Source: Saccharospirillum alexandrii (GTDB lineage: Bacteria; Pseudomonadota; Gammaproteobacteria; Pseudomonadales; Natronospirillaceae). From it: DNA of 64,000 nucleotides. The stretch is taken from positions 1,542,749 through 1,606,748 of the forward strand of contig NZ_RCIP01000001.1 in assembly GCF_004000275.1 (NCBI RefSeq), given 5' to 3'. The notes under the pieces are model-generated. The model had not been told where the DNA came from. It was given only the letters and a program-made list of their open reading frames with translations, and searched no databases. Positions 27,942 through 36,519 of the stretch are shown piece by piece; within the stretch, counting starts at the first letter, position 1; each line of letters opens with the position of its first letter. The position numbers and the translations under genes were made by a program.

Positions 27942-30037
27942 GCGGCGTTCTCCTTTAGCAGGGCGGCGTAGCGACCAAAGAGTTCGTCGTCGGTGGCGCG
28001 GTTGAGTTTTTGCAGCTCACGACGGACTTGCACCAGTACCTGGCGCATGGAAGGCTTACCGACCTTGGCTTTCGCGGGTGAACTTTCTGGTTGGGCCGCC
28101 GCTTGCAAACAGCTGTTGAATATAACGGAGCGGATATGGCCGCCAGAGAACGCAAATTGCCGTGCTAAAAAGCGGAAATCCAAATCGCTGGTATCGACCT
28201 GTTCCGGGAAACCCTGCTTCCAGATACGTTCGCGTTCATCGACACCAGGCACCGGAAATTCGATGACGTAGCGCAGCCGACGCATAAAGGCTTCGTCCAT
28301 ATCCTTGCGGCGGTTGCTGGCGAGGATGGCAAGACCCTTGAAGCGTTCCATCCGTTCCAGCAAGTACGACACTTCGATGTTGGCGTACCGATCGTGGGCG
28401 TCTTTAACGTCGGTTCGCTTGCCGAACAAAGCATCGGCCTCGTCGAAAAACAACAGACAATCACTGGCTTCAGCGGCGTCGAAAATACGGCGCAGGTTTT
28501 TCTCGGTTTCGCCAACGTACTTGCTCACCACCTGCGCCAGGTCGACTCGAAACATGTCGAGCTTCAGCCGACTGGCAAGCGCTTCGGCGGCCATGGTTTT
28601 ACCAGTACCGGGCGGGCCGCAGAACAAAACGGAGAGGCCGCTTTCATTCCAGGCGCGGGCCGTGCCCCAGTGAAAGTGCACACGGGTGAGGGCGTCCATG
28701 GCGCGGGATACTTCCTGGAACTGCTGTTCCTGTTCGGCCGCCAATACCAGCTCTTCGGGTTTGAAGCGGGGCTCGACTTTTTGTGTCAATTGCGCCAGTT
28801 CACCCCGGGTTTCGGCGCGGCAGGCTTCGATCAAGTCCTCACCCTGCCACACGCCCTGGTGGTTGAGCGTTAAAGCAATGCGGCGCAGGGCCGGTTCGGA
28901 AAAGCGAAAACGCCGGGCGCATTCTTCGACCTCATGGCGGTACCGGGCAGCATTGTTACCGAGCGATTCATGCAGGACATCGAGTCGGCGATGAAAGTCG
29001 ATGGTGGGCAATGTGAGGGGTGCCTGCGCACCGGCGGTGACTTCCACGGCCTGATACTGGTGGGTAGACATGGGTTGCCAAACCCGCAACGGCGTACCCA
29101 AAGGCCAGGTTTCGGGTGACACTTTTACGCCCCAGGGCAACAAGGGCTCAACGCCGCATAACCAGGCCCAACTCAGCAATTGGGCCGGGTCGGCGCGCTG
29201 CCAGGTGGCCGGGCTGACGGTCACAATGGTGACGGACAAGCGCTCGGCGATCGCCGCGCAGATGCCCAAGAAATCTTCATCGCGTTCGCCCAATAACGGG
29301 ATGCGCCTGAGACTCTCCAGCGGTTCACTCAGGCCGTGCAACGGCACGGCCCAATTGTCCGGCAGTTTGGACGGACGTGGGGTAATGGCTTCGACGCCAT
29401 CCAGGCGCTCATAGCCGCCGCTCAGACTGGCTACGGCCCAGGCGGGCACGGCCAGGGGTTGAAACCAGTCTGTGCTCTGTGCACCGAGCAGCGCACAGCG
29501 GCGTAAGGCATGGAAAGAGGATGCAAGGTCCAACACGGCTTCGGGCCAGCCCCACAGACGTTGCGCCAGCGCCAGGGTTGGATAAGCTTTGTTGATGTCG
29601 TTCAGGCAGGCGGCACACACCGGCCCAAGGCCCGCATCCAACCGATAAGCAACGGCGAGTGCCAGCACGAATTGATCAGCCTCGCCCAGGTTCAGCTCTG
29701 TCGCAAGCCAGGACCAATCGCCCCGCGTATGGCTGTAGGGTTCAGGCGCCGGGGTCTCGATCAATTCGGTGAGATAAGCCGCGGTGCCGTCTTCCCGAAA
29801 AAAGTGCTTCCGTTGGCCATCGCTGCGCGACCAGGCCAGCATGTCGTCCGCCACGCCGGTAAAGGGCGGCAGTGCGCCGGTGTTCGGGTCGCTTTGGCCG
29901 GTACGTTGCAGCCAGCACCACGCCAGTTCGCGCCGCAAGCGCAAGTTGACCTGTGCCAGCCAATAGCCCATCACCGGGTCTTCCACTACCAGCCCAGGGG
30001 TGATTTGGGCTAAGGCGTCTCGTTCCGAAACCGTCAT
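27938..30037 (-). CDS. AAA+ ATPase of the eCIS (Afp15/Pvc15-type)
   Basis: 699 residues. A long N-terminal region of about 440 residues precedes the AAA+ module. Walker A GPPGTGKT is near residue 475 and Walker B LLFFDEADALFG near residue 530. The sensor and arginine-finger segments follow (LASNRRKDMDEAFMRRLRY). The family is required for eCIS assembly or effector loading and acts in the cytosol. Its start overlaps the DUF4255 gene stop by four bases. Confidence 0.92.
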   Translation of the reverse strand: MTVSERDALAQITPGLVVEDPVMGYWLAQVNLRLRRELAWCWLQRTGQSDPNTGALPPFTGVADDMLAWSRSDGQRKHFFREDGTAAYLTELIETPAPEPYSHTRGDWSWLATELNLGEADQFVLALAVAYRLDAGLGPVCAACLNDINKAYPTLALAQRLWGWPEAVLDLASSFHALRRCALLGAQSTDWFQPLAVPAWAVASLSGGYERLDGVEAITPRPSKLPDNWAVPLHGLSEPLESLRRIPLLGERDEDFLGICAAIAERLSVTIVTVSPATWQRADPAQLLSWAWLCGVEPLLPWGVKVSPETWPLGTPLRVWQPMSTHQYQAVEVTAGAQAPLTLPTIDFHRRLDVLHESLGNNAARYRHEVEECARRFRFSEPALRRIALTLNHQGVWQGEDLIEACRAETRGELAQLTQKVEPRFKPEELVLAAEQEQQFQEVSRAMDALTRVHFHWGTARAWNESGLSVLFCGPPGTGKTMAAEALASRLKLDMFRVDLAQVVSKYVGETEKNLRRIFDAAEASDCLLFFDEADALFGKRTDVKDAHDRYANIEVSYLLERMERFKGLAILASNRRKDMDEAFMRRLRYVIEFPVPGVDERERIWKQGFPEQVDTSDLDFRFLARQFAFSGGHIRSVIFNSCLQAAAQPESSPAKAKVGKPSMRQVLVQVRRELQKLNRATDDELFGRYAALLKENAA

Positions 30038-31161
30038 GACCAGTCGACCTCCGGCATGTTTAGCGCCTGGGCGCCGTTAGCTCGTAACATGATTCGGTAG
30101 CGCCCGGGCGGCAGCGGTTCGTCCACACCGACGGTCGCCGTCACGGTGTTTTGGGCGACGCCGCCGGTGGCCTCGACCATGAGTTGCACAGCGCCATCCC
30201 GATAGAAGGCGACGAAAATGGCGTCGTTCGCCCCCCCCAACCGTTCGCCGGTCAACGTCAGTGAGCCGGAGAGATTGCCGCCACCGTCCGGTACCAGAGC
30301 ACTGGGTGCGGCGGTGACCAGGGTCGGCATCAGTGTGCCCGTAATGGCGTTACTGTGAATCTGGCGACCACTGGCAGAAAGGCTGACGGCGATGATGGCG
30401 TGCGGGCCTGGCGACAGCGTCGTGGTCGCGGGAATCACTGCCTGTACCCGGTTGGCGGGCGCTGCGGTGATGCCGTAACGCTGGTCACCCACCAGCAATT
30501 CCTGAACGGCGCTGGTCAGCTCTATGCCATGAACCGTAAGAGTACTGCCCGCTTCGAATTGTTCCGGCTCCAGGCGGGTAAGCGTTGGTCCCATGCTTGG
30601 AATCACCTCCACCCCTTCGTTTCCTGGCGGGCCAACGGTTAGCACCAACGGCGCATAGGCAGGCGGTTCGGAAGGCGCGATCATCACCGGGCGAACCTGG
30701 AAGGCGGCGGAGATGCGATAGCGTTCGTCCGTGCCCTGCATCACCTTCGACAGCAGATCGACATCGGCACTGTCGAAGGTGATTTTTAACGACTGGGGAT
30801 TGTCCATCAGCGGGGGCATGGTGGGCTGCATGAAGTTTAATTCCTGTAGGGCCAACAGGCCCTCGCCCAACAGTTCATGCGCCGCCACCGAATCGCTTTC
30901 CTGACCACCGTCGTAGGCGGTGATCAAATAACGCAACACCAGCCAGAGTGGTGCATCCTGCCCCTGGTCCAGCGCCAGATTGCGCATGTGACCATCGATA
31001 TCGATCTGATACAAAAACAGATTGAACTTGGGGCCTGCCGAACCGGCGGCAGCCTCGGGTCGGCCGACATCCACCGCGCCCGCCGACGTGCGGGCAGTAA
31101 GGCGGGTGCGCAGCAATTCCCCAACGGCGCCGATGGCGGTGCGGCTTTGCTCCAGCGGCAT
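30034..31161 (-). CDS. DUF4255/Pvc16 tail-terminator-like protein with two IPT-like domains
   Basis: 375 residues. Residues 1-190 are the DUF4255 (Pvc16 N-terminal) fold, with FNLFLYQIDIDGHMRN and LWLVLRYLITAYDG. From about 195 come two immunoglobulin-like IPT/TIG domains (LTRLEPEQFEAGSTLTVHG and the following SGSLTLTGERLGG). Afp16/Pvc16 caps the distal end of the tube in known systems. The C-terminal Ig-like additions are an elaboration that could contact the sheath surface. Confidence 0.88.
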   Translation of the reverse strand: MPLEQSRTAIGAVGELLRTRLTARTSAGAVDVGRPEAAAGSAGPKFNLFLYQIDIDGHMRNLALDQGQDAPLWLVLRYLITAYDGGQESDSVAAHELLGEGLLALQELNFMQPTMPPLMDNPQSLKITFDSADVDLLSKVMQGTDERYRISAAFQVRPVMIAPSEPPAYAPLVLTVGPPGNEGVEVIPSMGPTLTRLEPEQFEAGSTLTVHGIELTSAVQELLVGDQRYGITAAPANRVQAVIPATTTLSPGPHAIIAVSLSASGRQIHSNAITGTLMPTLVTAAPSALVPDGGGNLSGSLTLTGERLGGANDAIFVAFYRDGAVQLMVEATGGVAQNTVTATVGVDEPLPPGRYRIMLRANGAQALNMPEVDWS

Positions 31162-31162
31162 A

Positions 31163-32059
31163 CTAGAACTCCCTCAGGTAATAACGACGCAGATCCGGAC
31201 TGCGCGTGGAGGCCTTGGCGGAACGCGACGGGCGTGGTGCCGGTTTAGGCACCGCTTGCAGCGCCACTGGACTGGGGGCTGCATAAACCTCAATCTGAAT
31301 GTGACCGATGTGGATGCGAGGGCCACTCTCTTGTTCCAGCTGGCTGAATTGCTCGACCGGCGTCGTGTTTTCACGTGGCGCAGCCTCTACGCTTACCGTC
31401 GATTGCGTGAACTCAGGGGTCGTTGCGGGCTCGGGATGATTCCCTTTTGGCTCAATAACCGGTGCTTCATCAGAACGCACCAACACCTGTTCATGCTCTT
31501 TAATCGTTTCAACATTGCGAATAAAGCCGGGAATGGTTACGGCCGGTTGAGCGCTGCCGGCACCCTTAAAAACACCCTGTTCCCGCACGTCTTTGTCGTC
31601 GGCTGGCGTCCGCTTTTCAACCTGATTAGTGTCTGGCAAGCGGACTTCCGAAGCCATTTCAGATCGAATAAACGCAGGCACATCTACCTGTTCGATGGCC
31701 GTGTCGATAGTGGGAAACTCGACACCGATATCATCAGCTTGTCGAGGCGGAACTGGCTCGGAAGACGCTGTTTGCTCAGTTTGAGGAACAGTTTCTTCGC
31801 CGCGATCTTTGGCGTGTTTATCGCGGGGCACAGAATGGTCGGCACGCCTCGACGGCGACACCGGCTCGTGGGGTTCCAGTGGTTCGTCTGGTTCACGTGG
31901 TTTGTGTGTATTAGGGTTCGTCGCGCCCCTTGGTTGCAACACTTCCCGAACCGTTTCCACCTCGGTAGTCGGGTGTTTTTCGGGCTTCGCCAAGGCGGTC
32001 ATTACGGGTTGTTCACCCAGACCACTGCGTTGCCCCAACCGTTGAAAATAACCACTCAT
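31163..32059 (-). CDS. Disordered linker protein of the eCIS
   Basis: 298 residues, rich in Pro, Glu, Thr and charged residues from about 20 to 235, so probably disordered. The ends are conserved-looking: an N-terminal MSGYFQRLGQRSGL and a C-terminal RIHIGHIQIEVYA strand followed by a basic tail. Similar proteins with an RIxIGxIxVEV strand are common between the tube and Pvc16 genes in eCIS loci. It could tether a baseplate or cap component. No signal peptide. Confidence 0.6.
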   Translation of the reverse strand: MSGYFQRLGQRSGLGEQPVMTALAKPEKHPTTEVETVREVLQPRGATNPNTHKPREPDEPLEPHEPVSPSRRADHSVPRDKHAKDRGEETVPQTEQTASSEPVPPRQADDIGVEFPTIDTAIEQVDVPAFIRSEMASEVRLPDTNQVEKRTPADDKDVREQGVFKGAGSAQPAVTIPGFIRNVETIKEHEQVLVRSDEAPVIEPKGNHPEPATTPEFTQSTVSVEAAPRENTTPVEQFSQLEQESGPRIHIGHIQIEVYAAPSPVALQAVPKPAPRPSRSAKASTRSPDLRRYYLREF

Positions 32060-32817
32060 TGAACGCTCTCCCGCGACACGCAGGCCAGATAAAAGTCACG
32101 CCGACCCGATGGCAGGGCGAGGATTTCCGCCTCACTCCAGTGGTAAACGCGGGCCAGACGATGCACATCCCTCAGGCGTTCGGTCAGTGCCGATTGAAGC
32201 CGCTGTAACAAAGCGCCTTCCAAATTTAAAGGTTGGCTTACGGCCGCTGCGCAATGAGGGCATTCAGATTCCAGATTAAGAGCCGTATAGGGGTCTGCCT
32301 GTTCCAGTTTGAGTTCCAAGGCAGCAAACAAGTCGTCATCCCAAGCGGCGAGCACGGACTCGTTCATGACCAGTTCCTGTGCCATGGTAATCGGGTTTGC
32401 TCCGGCGCTTTCCAGCCATCGTTGCTGGTCTTTTCCGGTGGGCAACCGAACTTCGAAGGCTTCCCGGCCTTCGGGTTCACAGGTTAACGGGCTGGAAACG
32501 GGCGCATGCACGAAGTTCTCCAGCGGCAGGCTGAAACTGAGGGTTTCGTGGCAGCGCTGGCACCGGGTGCTGATATCCAGGTCCGCCGGATGGGTAGCCC
32601 GTGCCACAGCCAGTACGCCCTGCAGCCGACTGGCAACAGACCAGCCCCAGGCCTGTTGTTCCGCAAGCCTGGCATCCCCAGGTCCGCGCAGGCAGGCGGC
32701 CAGGACGGAGGTCACGGCATAGGGGGGTGGTACGTTAAAATCAACGTCAACATGCGCCCTGTCCGATCCGAACGGCATGGCTCTCCAGGCGGCGCTTTCC
32801 TTTGCGGCCGTCACCAT
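32056..32817 (-). CDS. Zinc-ribbon baseplate protein (gp26-like)
   Basis: 253 residues. Two CxxC pairs (CQRC and CPHC) make a zinc ribbon. The C-terminal RDVHRLARVYHWSEAEILAL matches the gp26-like T4 baseplate-type protein that appears in eCIS operons and phage tails. The start overlaps the tube gene region by three bases and the gene is coupled to the linker gene downstream. Structural role inferred from family. Confidence 0.78.
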   Translation of the reverse strand: MVTAAKESAAWRAMPFGSDRAHVDVDFNVPPPYAVTSVLAACLRGPGDARLAEQQAWGWSVASRLQGVLAVARATHPADLDISTRCQRCHETLSFSLPLENFVHAPVSSPLTCEPEGREAFEVRLPTGKDQQRWLESAGANPITMAQELVMNESVLAAWDDDLFAALELKLEQADPYTALNLESECPHCAAAVSQPLNLEGALLQRLQSALTERLRDVHRLARVYHWSEAEILALPSGRRDFYLACVSRESVQ

Positions 32818-32819
32818 GA

Positions 32820-33326
32820 TCAGGCGCCTTCGTTAGGTTCTTGGGTGTCGGGGTCTCGCTCCCACCCTTCGAGTTCGATTTTCATACTTTCAATCGAAAC
32901 GGCGTTGGCATTGGCGTCCAAATCAGGCAAAGCGGTATATTCGCTGACCCAACAGTTGTGCAGGTAATACCGGTAAGCAACCTGCCCTTTTTCGTTCATG
33001 AACTCAACGCTCAACTCTTTTTTATAGTTAGCCAGATCCATAACAGAGTCACCTTCATAGGTGTGCACTTTGCTGGCCCAGGCTTCGAACTCAGGATCAT
33101 GCGTGAGGCCGCGCTCGACGGTAATCGCCTCGTAACTGGTACGGCCAGGTGATTTGTGATCGATGGCATTTTCACCACCGCTGCGAAACTTAACCACCTC
33201 GGTGGTGCGTTTCAGCGAGCTGATTTTGCTCACCCCCAGCACCGGTTTATTGTCCCAAAGAATCCGAAACTTAAAATTCTTGTAAGGGTCGTAGCGATGC
33301 GCATTTACGGAAAACCCATTAGCCAT
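32820..33326 (-). CDS. Inner tube protein (T4 gp19-like, Afp1/5-type)
   Basis: 168 residues, the expected size. YKNFKFRILWDNKPVLGVSKI, then GLTHDPEFEAWASKV, and the C-terminal YRYYLHNCWVSEYTAL are hallmarks of the gp19/Hcp-like tube. It stacks in hexamers to form the inner tube that carries cargo. It is the first gene after the gap with element 4, which separates it from the sheath gene. Confidence 0.92.
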   Translation of the reverse strand: MANGFSVNAHRYDPYKNFKFRILWDNKPVLGVSKISSLKRTTEVVKFRSGGENAIDHKSPGRTSYEAITVERGLTHDPEFEAWASKVHTYEGDSVMDLANYKKELSVEFMNEKGQVAYRYYLHNCWVSEYTALPDLDANANAVSIESMKIELEGWERDPDTQEPNEGA

Positions 33327-33379
33327 TCTTTCTCTCCTTAGTCCTTAATTTCTCAAGTTTCGACATTCGCCAACGGCTA

Positions 33380-33492
33380 GCGCCGGATGCCAGGGGTGCT
33401 CCTGCGGGGATGTGCGAGGCATGGATGCCGAGGCCAAGCCCCCATGGATGGGTTCACGGCGACCCCGCAGGAGCACCCCTGGTAGCCGTCGC
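33380..33492 (+). repeat. 113-bp palindromic element, copy 4
   Basis: Outer arms CCAGGGGTGCTCCTGCGGGG and CCCCGCAGGAGCACCCCTGG are perfect complements. The inner hairpin GGCATGGATGCC is at 33418-33429. Flanking sequence adds a weaker outer inverted repeat that reaches to the sheath stop codon, so the element nearly fills the gap between sheath and tube. Confidence 0.9.
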
Positions 33493-33534
33493 GGGTTCCT
33501 AGCACAAAGCCGAGCCCCGAATGCCGACACCTTG

Positions 33535-35979
33535 CTATGCCTCGATCTGGCCTGCCATTTGTTGAATTTTGATCACCACGAATTCGACTGGTTTTAAAGG
33601 TGCGAAGCCGACTTCGACGTTGACTATGCCGAGATTGCGGTCATTCTGAGTTGTGGTGGATGCATCGCAACGCACATAGTACGCCTGTGCCGGGCTGCTG
33701 CCCTGAAAGGCGCCCTGGCGAAACAGAGAGTTCATAAAGGCACCGATGTTCAAGCGCAGATTGGCCCAAAGTGGTTCGTCGTTCGGTTCGAATACGGCCC
33801 AACGGGTACCACGGTAAAGTGACTCTTCAATCATCAGCGCCAATCGGCGAATGGGGATGTACTTCCATTCGCTGCCAAAGTCGTCATCGCCATCCAAGGT
33901 GCGCGCACCCCAATTGACAATGCCGTTGGGCAGCACGCGAATGCAGTTGACGCCTTTTTTGTTCAGCACCCCGTTTTCAAGATCGGTAAGCTCCAGGTTC
34001 ACACCGACGATATCGCGAATACCGGCATCGATGCCGGCCGGGGCTTTCCACACTCCCCGGCTGCCATCAGTACGCGCCATCAAACCGGCAATGGCGCCGG
34101 CGGGGCCTATGGTTTTGATCAGTCCCCTGGCATTGAAGCGCAAGCGAGGATAAAAAACGGCCGAGTAATCTTTGACCATGGTGGCACGAAACTGGTTGAT
34201 CAGGCCGGTATCCTGCACCACCTCCGGGCGACCCTGGTTATTGGTCCAGGACGGGGGCGGGTCTGCGAGCAGAAAGGCACGGCGGCGCTGGCAATAAACG
34301 CTGGCCGGGCCCCAGACAGCGTTTAAAACCGCCGCTGCGACATCGCTGTCTCCGGGTAATACCATCAGATTAATCAGGTCGACCGGGTCGAATGCATGCA
34401 ATCCGGTCTGGTTGGCTTCACTGCCCTGGTAAGCGGCGGCATCGGGTATACCACCGTCGGTACCCGGTACGCTGGCGACGCTGAAACCACCGACGTTTTG
34501 GCCCAGACTGTATTGGCGAACGTTGGTTTCCAGGCTGTTATCGAACGCGGCTGTACCGGTGGTCAGCGCTGAAGGTTCGTTTCCGATGGCACCGCTAGTC
34601 GCCATGATGGCGAGCTGGTAACCCCAGACTTCAGCCTGAAAGCCAAGATCCGGCTCAGCGTTGATCGCTTGCGCCATAATGCGCAGCTTTTCACGCACGC
34701 CATCATTGTCACCGGTTACCGTACTGTTACCGGTCGCGTTCATGTACCAGGGGTCGGCTCCCGCTGCCGTGGTCTGCAAACTGAAATCCGCCGTGTTCAA
34801 GGCGATGTTGGTCGCGTTAACCGATATCTGAGTAATGGCGTTTTGAGCAATACTCAGTACGTTGTTGGCATGGCCAATAGCACCGGGCGTCGCCGGGTTG
34901 CCCAGTCGAACCAGACTGGCCGTTGGCGCCGGGCGAAAGTTGCCCCAGCGTGGTTGTTCGATGCCCCCCTGATCGACCCCCAGCATCAGGGCTCCGGAGA
35001 TGTCGTTCGAGGACGCCCGGCGGATTCGAACCGAAGACTGATTGCCATTGGTCGCGGTGATATCCAGATACCGGCCAAAACCGGCAATAGCCCCACTGAG
35101 TGAAACAGATACCGTCGGCGCCGGAGACTGGGAAGCCAGCATATCGTTTATCTTGCCCGCCAAATTACCTTCGATACCGGCGATGGTGGCGGGCAGAGCC
35201 GGAGCAATGCTCAGATCCACCGTGACGTAGTTGCTGCCATTCACCGAGATATCGAAACGGGTTTCCCCGCCGGCGAACAAGGCGTTCAGCGCTGCCTGAA
35301 TGCCGCCGCCATCGGTCGCACCTCCCGGGTTGTTCAACGGGTTGCGCAGCGGTCGCCGTGAACTGGTATAACCGGCGAAGCTGTTGCCAAGGGTGTTGAT
35401 GAAGGAAGTACTGTCAGTCGCGTCGCCCAGCAGGCCAGACAAGGCCAAATTAATCAGGTTGGAACTCTGGGTCACAAAGCTGGGGGCAAAGCGAGTCGAG
35501 TTCGGGTTCATGCTAAGGCCGGTGAAGGATTCAGTTTGCACCACTGATCCGCCATCCTCGTGAATGACCTGAAGGTTAAAACTCTCATCGGGGTTGGGTG
35601 TGTTGTAGTCCACTTCCAACCGCACTGTATTGCCCCATAGCCCCGCCGCTTTGGCAGTCACCACCAGCACCTGTTGACCGCGCAGATCTTCCAGCGTAAC
35701 GGCGGCCGGTACGGCCCCCGGAGCCAGACGCACGACATAACAATCGGAGCCGCCGTTGGCGAAGAAGAGCCGGACGCTGTCGGCCAAATCGCTCTGGGGA
35801 TGAGGCTCGCCAAAAGCGCGCTCGTAATCGGCATAACTCAACAAACGTACCGCATCGTCAATGGGACCTTTACTGGCCCGCCCCATGAAAGCGGCAATAG
35901 AGGTGGAAACGCCGGAAATGGAGCGTACACCGCTGGCCACTTCTTGAATGTAAACGCCGGGATAACTGACCTGTACCAT
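33535..35979 (-). CDS. Tail sheath protein, enlarged
   Basis: 814 residues, well above the 350-500 of typical eCIS and T4-like sheaths. The N-terminus (PGVYIQEVASGVRSISGVSTS, split by the usual loop) and AAFMGRASKGPIDDAV match sheath subfamily signatures. The C-terminal 150 residues (FEPNDEPLWANLRLNIGAF, then AYYVRCDASTTTQND and LKPVEFVVIKIQ) are the conserved sheath core. About 400 extra residues lie in the middle, beta-rich, with no recognised domain. They could form an exposed shell. It is the only sheath gene here. Confidence 0.9.
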   Translation of the reverse strand: MVQVSYPGVYIQEVASGVRSISGVSTSIAAFMGRASKGPIDDAVRLLSYADYERAFGEPHPQSDLADSVRLFFANGGSDCYVVRLAPGAVPAAVTLEDLRGQQVLVVTAKAAGLWGNTVRLEVDYNTPNPDESFNLQVIHEDGGSVVQTESFTGLSMNPNSTRFAPSFVTQSSNLINLALSGLLGDATDSTSFINTLGNSFAGYTSSRRPLRNPLNNPGGATDGGGIQAALNALFAGGETRFDISVNGSNYVTVDLSIAPALPATIAGIEGNLAGKINDMLASQSPAPTVSVSLSGAIAGFGRYLDITATNGNQSSVRIRRASSNDISGALMLGVDQGGIEQPRWGNFRPAPTASLVRLGNPATPGAIGHANNVLSIAQNAITQISVNATNIALNTADFSLQTTAAGADPWYMNATGNSTVTGDNDGVREKLRIMAQAINAEPDLGFQAEVWGYQLAIMATSGAIGNEPSALTTGTAAFDNSLETNVRQYSLGQNVGGFSVASVPGTDGGIPDAAAYQGSEANQTGLHAFDPVDLINLMVLPGDSDVAAAVLNAVWGPASVYCQRRRAFLLADPPPSWTNNQGRPEVVQDTGLINQFRATMVKDYSAVFYPRLRFNARGLIKTIGPAGAIAGLMARTDGSRGVWKAPAGIDAGIRDIVGVNLELTDLENGVLNKKGVNCIRVLPNGIVNWGARTLDGDDDFGSEWKYIPIRRLALMIEESLYRGTRWAVFEPNDEPLWANLRLNIGAFMNSLFRQGAFQGSSPAQAYYVRCDASTTTQNDRNLGIVNVEVGFAPLKPVEFVVIKIQQMAGQIEA

Positions 35980-36034
35980 GGACTGTGCTTCCTCTTCTGT
36001 TTATTCCTTGAAATCTGCGTGTGGATACTCCGGT

Positions 36035-36277
36035 CTAATGCATACGACGCCGGTACAGCCGTTCCCCGCCCGGTGCCTGATGGCAGTCGACACAGCCTTC
36101 CAGGACTAGCTGGTCCAGCGCTCTGGCGACTGCGGCCTCCGGCAAGGGAGACTCGGTTTGTCGCAACCACCAAGTGCAAATACCGCGAAATGAATCCGTC
36201 GCCTGCGGATGCTGTTCCAGATACTGAATGATCCGGTAAGCAACATCGCTCACGGTGTCAGCTTCGCTGGGTTTCAT
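36035..36277 (-). CDS. Small winged-helix-like protein, first eCIS gene
   Basis: 80 residues from the ATG at 36277 (MKPSEADTV). The frame runs 17 codons further up but would then cover the predicted sigma-54 promoter. Pattern VAYRIIQYLEQHPQATDS, then ICTWWL and VARALDQLVLEG resembles a winged helix. Similar small proteins occur at eCIS loci. It could be an autoregulator. It precedes the sheath by 55 bp. Confidence 0.7.
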   Translation of the reverse strand: MKPSEADTVSDVAYRIIQYLEQHPQATDSFRGICTWWLRQTESPLPEAAVARALDQLVLEGCVDCHQAPGGERLYRRRMH

Positions 36278-36311
36278 TGTGGGTTCCGGCCATGGGCGAT
36301 TGGGGAGGAAG

Positions 36312-36328
36312 AGCAAGGAGTACGCCAA
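36312..36328 (-). promoter_or_regulatory. Candidate sigma-54 promoter of the eCIS operon
   Basis: On the minus strand TTGGCGTACTCCTTGCT. GG and GC are exactly 10 bases apart, as in the -24/-12 consensus TTGGCACG-N4-TTGCA. It lies about 35 bp upstream of the ATG at 36277, with transcription expected near 36300. A sigma-54 activator gene is directly upstream. Confidence 0.75.
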
Positions 36329-36344
36329 CAGCGTTTCTGTGTCT

Positions 36345-36366
36345 AAACTCTTGTTTTATAGAGTTT
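36345..36366. repeat. Small AT-rich hairpin upstream of eCIS promoter
   Basis: AAACTCT and AGAGTTT flank an 8-base spacer, just upstream of the -24 box. It may be a protein-binding site (for example IHF-adjacent DNA) or chance. Confidence 0.35.
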
Positions 36367-36450
36367 TAAATTTCTACACAGTTTTGGGGTGGGTCAAACT
36401 GTCCCCAGCTTGAAGAGCCTGAATGGCTCTGGAGAGCCTGCATCACGGTG

Positions 36451-36485
36451 GGTTCTGTTTAACCCAAGTGGGTTAAAACAGACCC
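36451..36485. promoter_or_regulatory. Long palindrome: candidate activator (enhancer) site or bidirectional terminator
   Basis: Arms GGTTCTGTTTAACCC and GGGTTAAAACAGACC around a 4-base centre, with one bulge. It sits about 150-170 bp upstream of the expected eCIS transcription start, a normal distance for a sigma-54 enhancer, and 35 bp after the activator stop codon. Related half-sites (GGGTCAAACTGTCCC) occur nearby at about 36393-36407, which supports a protein-binding site. Confidence 0.55.
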
Positions 36486-36519
36486 GCCAATGACCGGTCG
36501 ACTTCAAGTCACGCCAGGT

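Noticed and set aside
6299-36328. Type VI secretion system or prophage tail
   Set aside because: There is no TssJLM membrane complex, ClpV or Hcp/TssBC pair, so not T6SS. No head, packaging, lysis or integrase genes, so not a prophage. AAA+ ATPase plus DUF4255 point to an eCIS.
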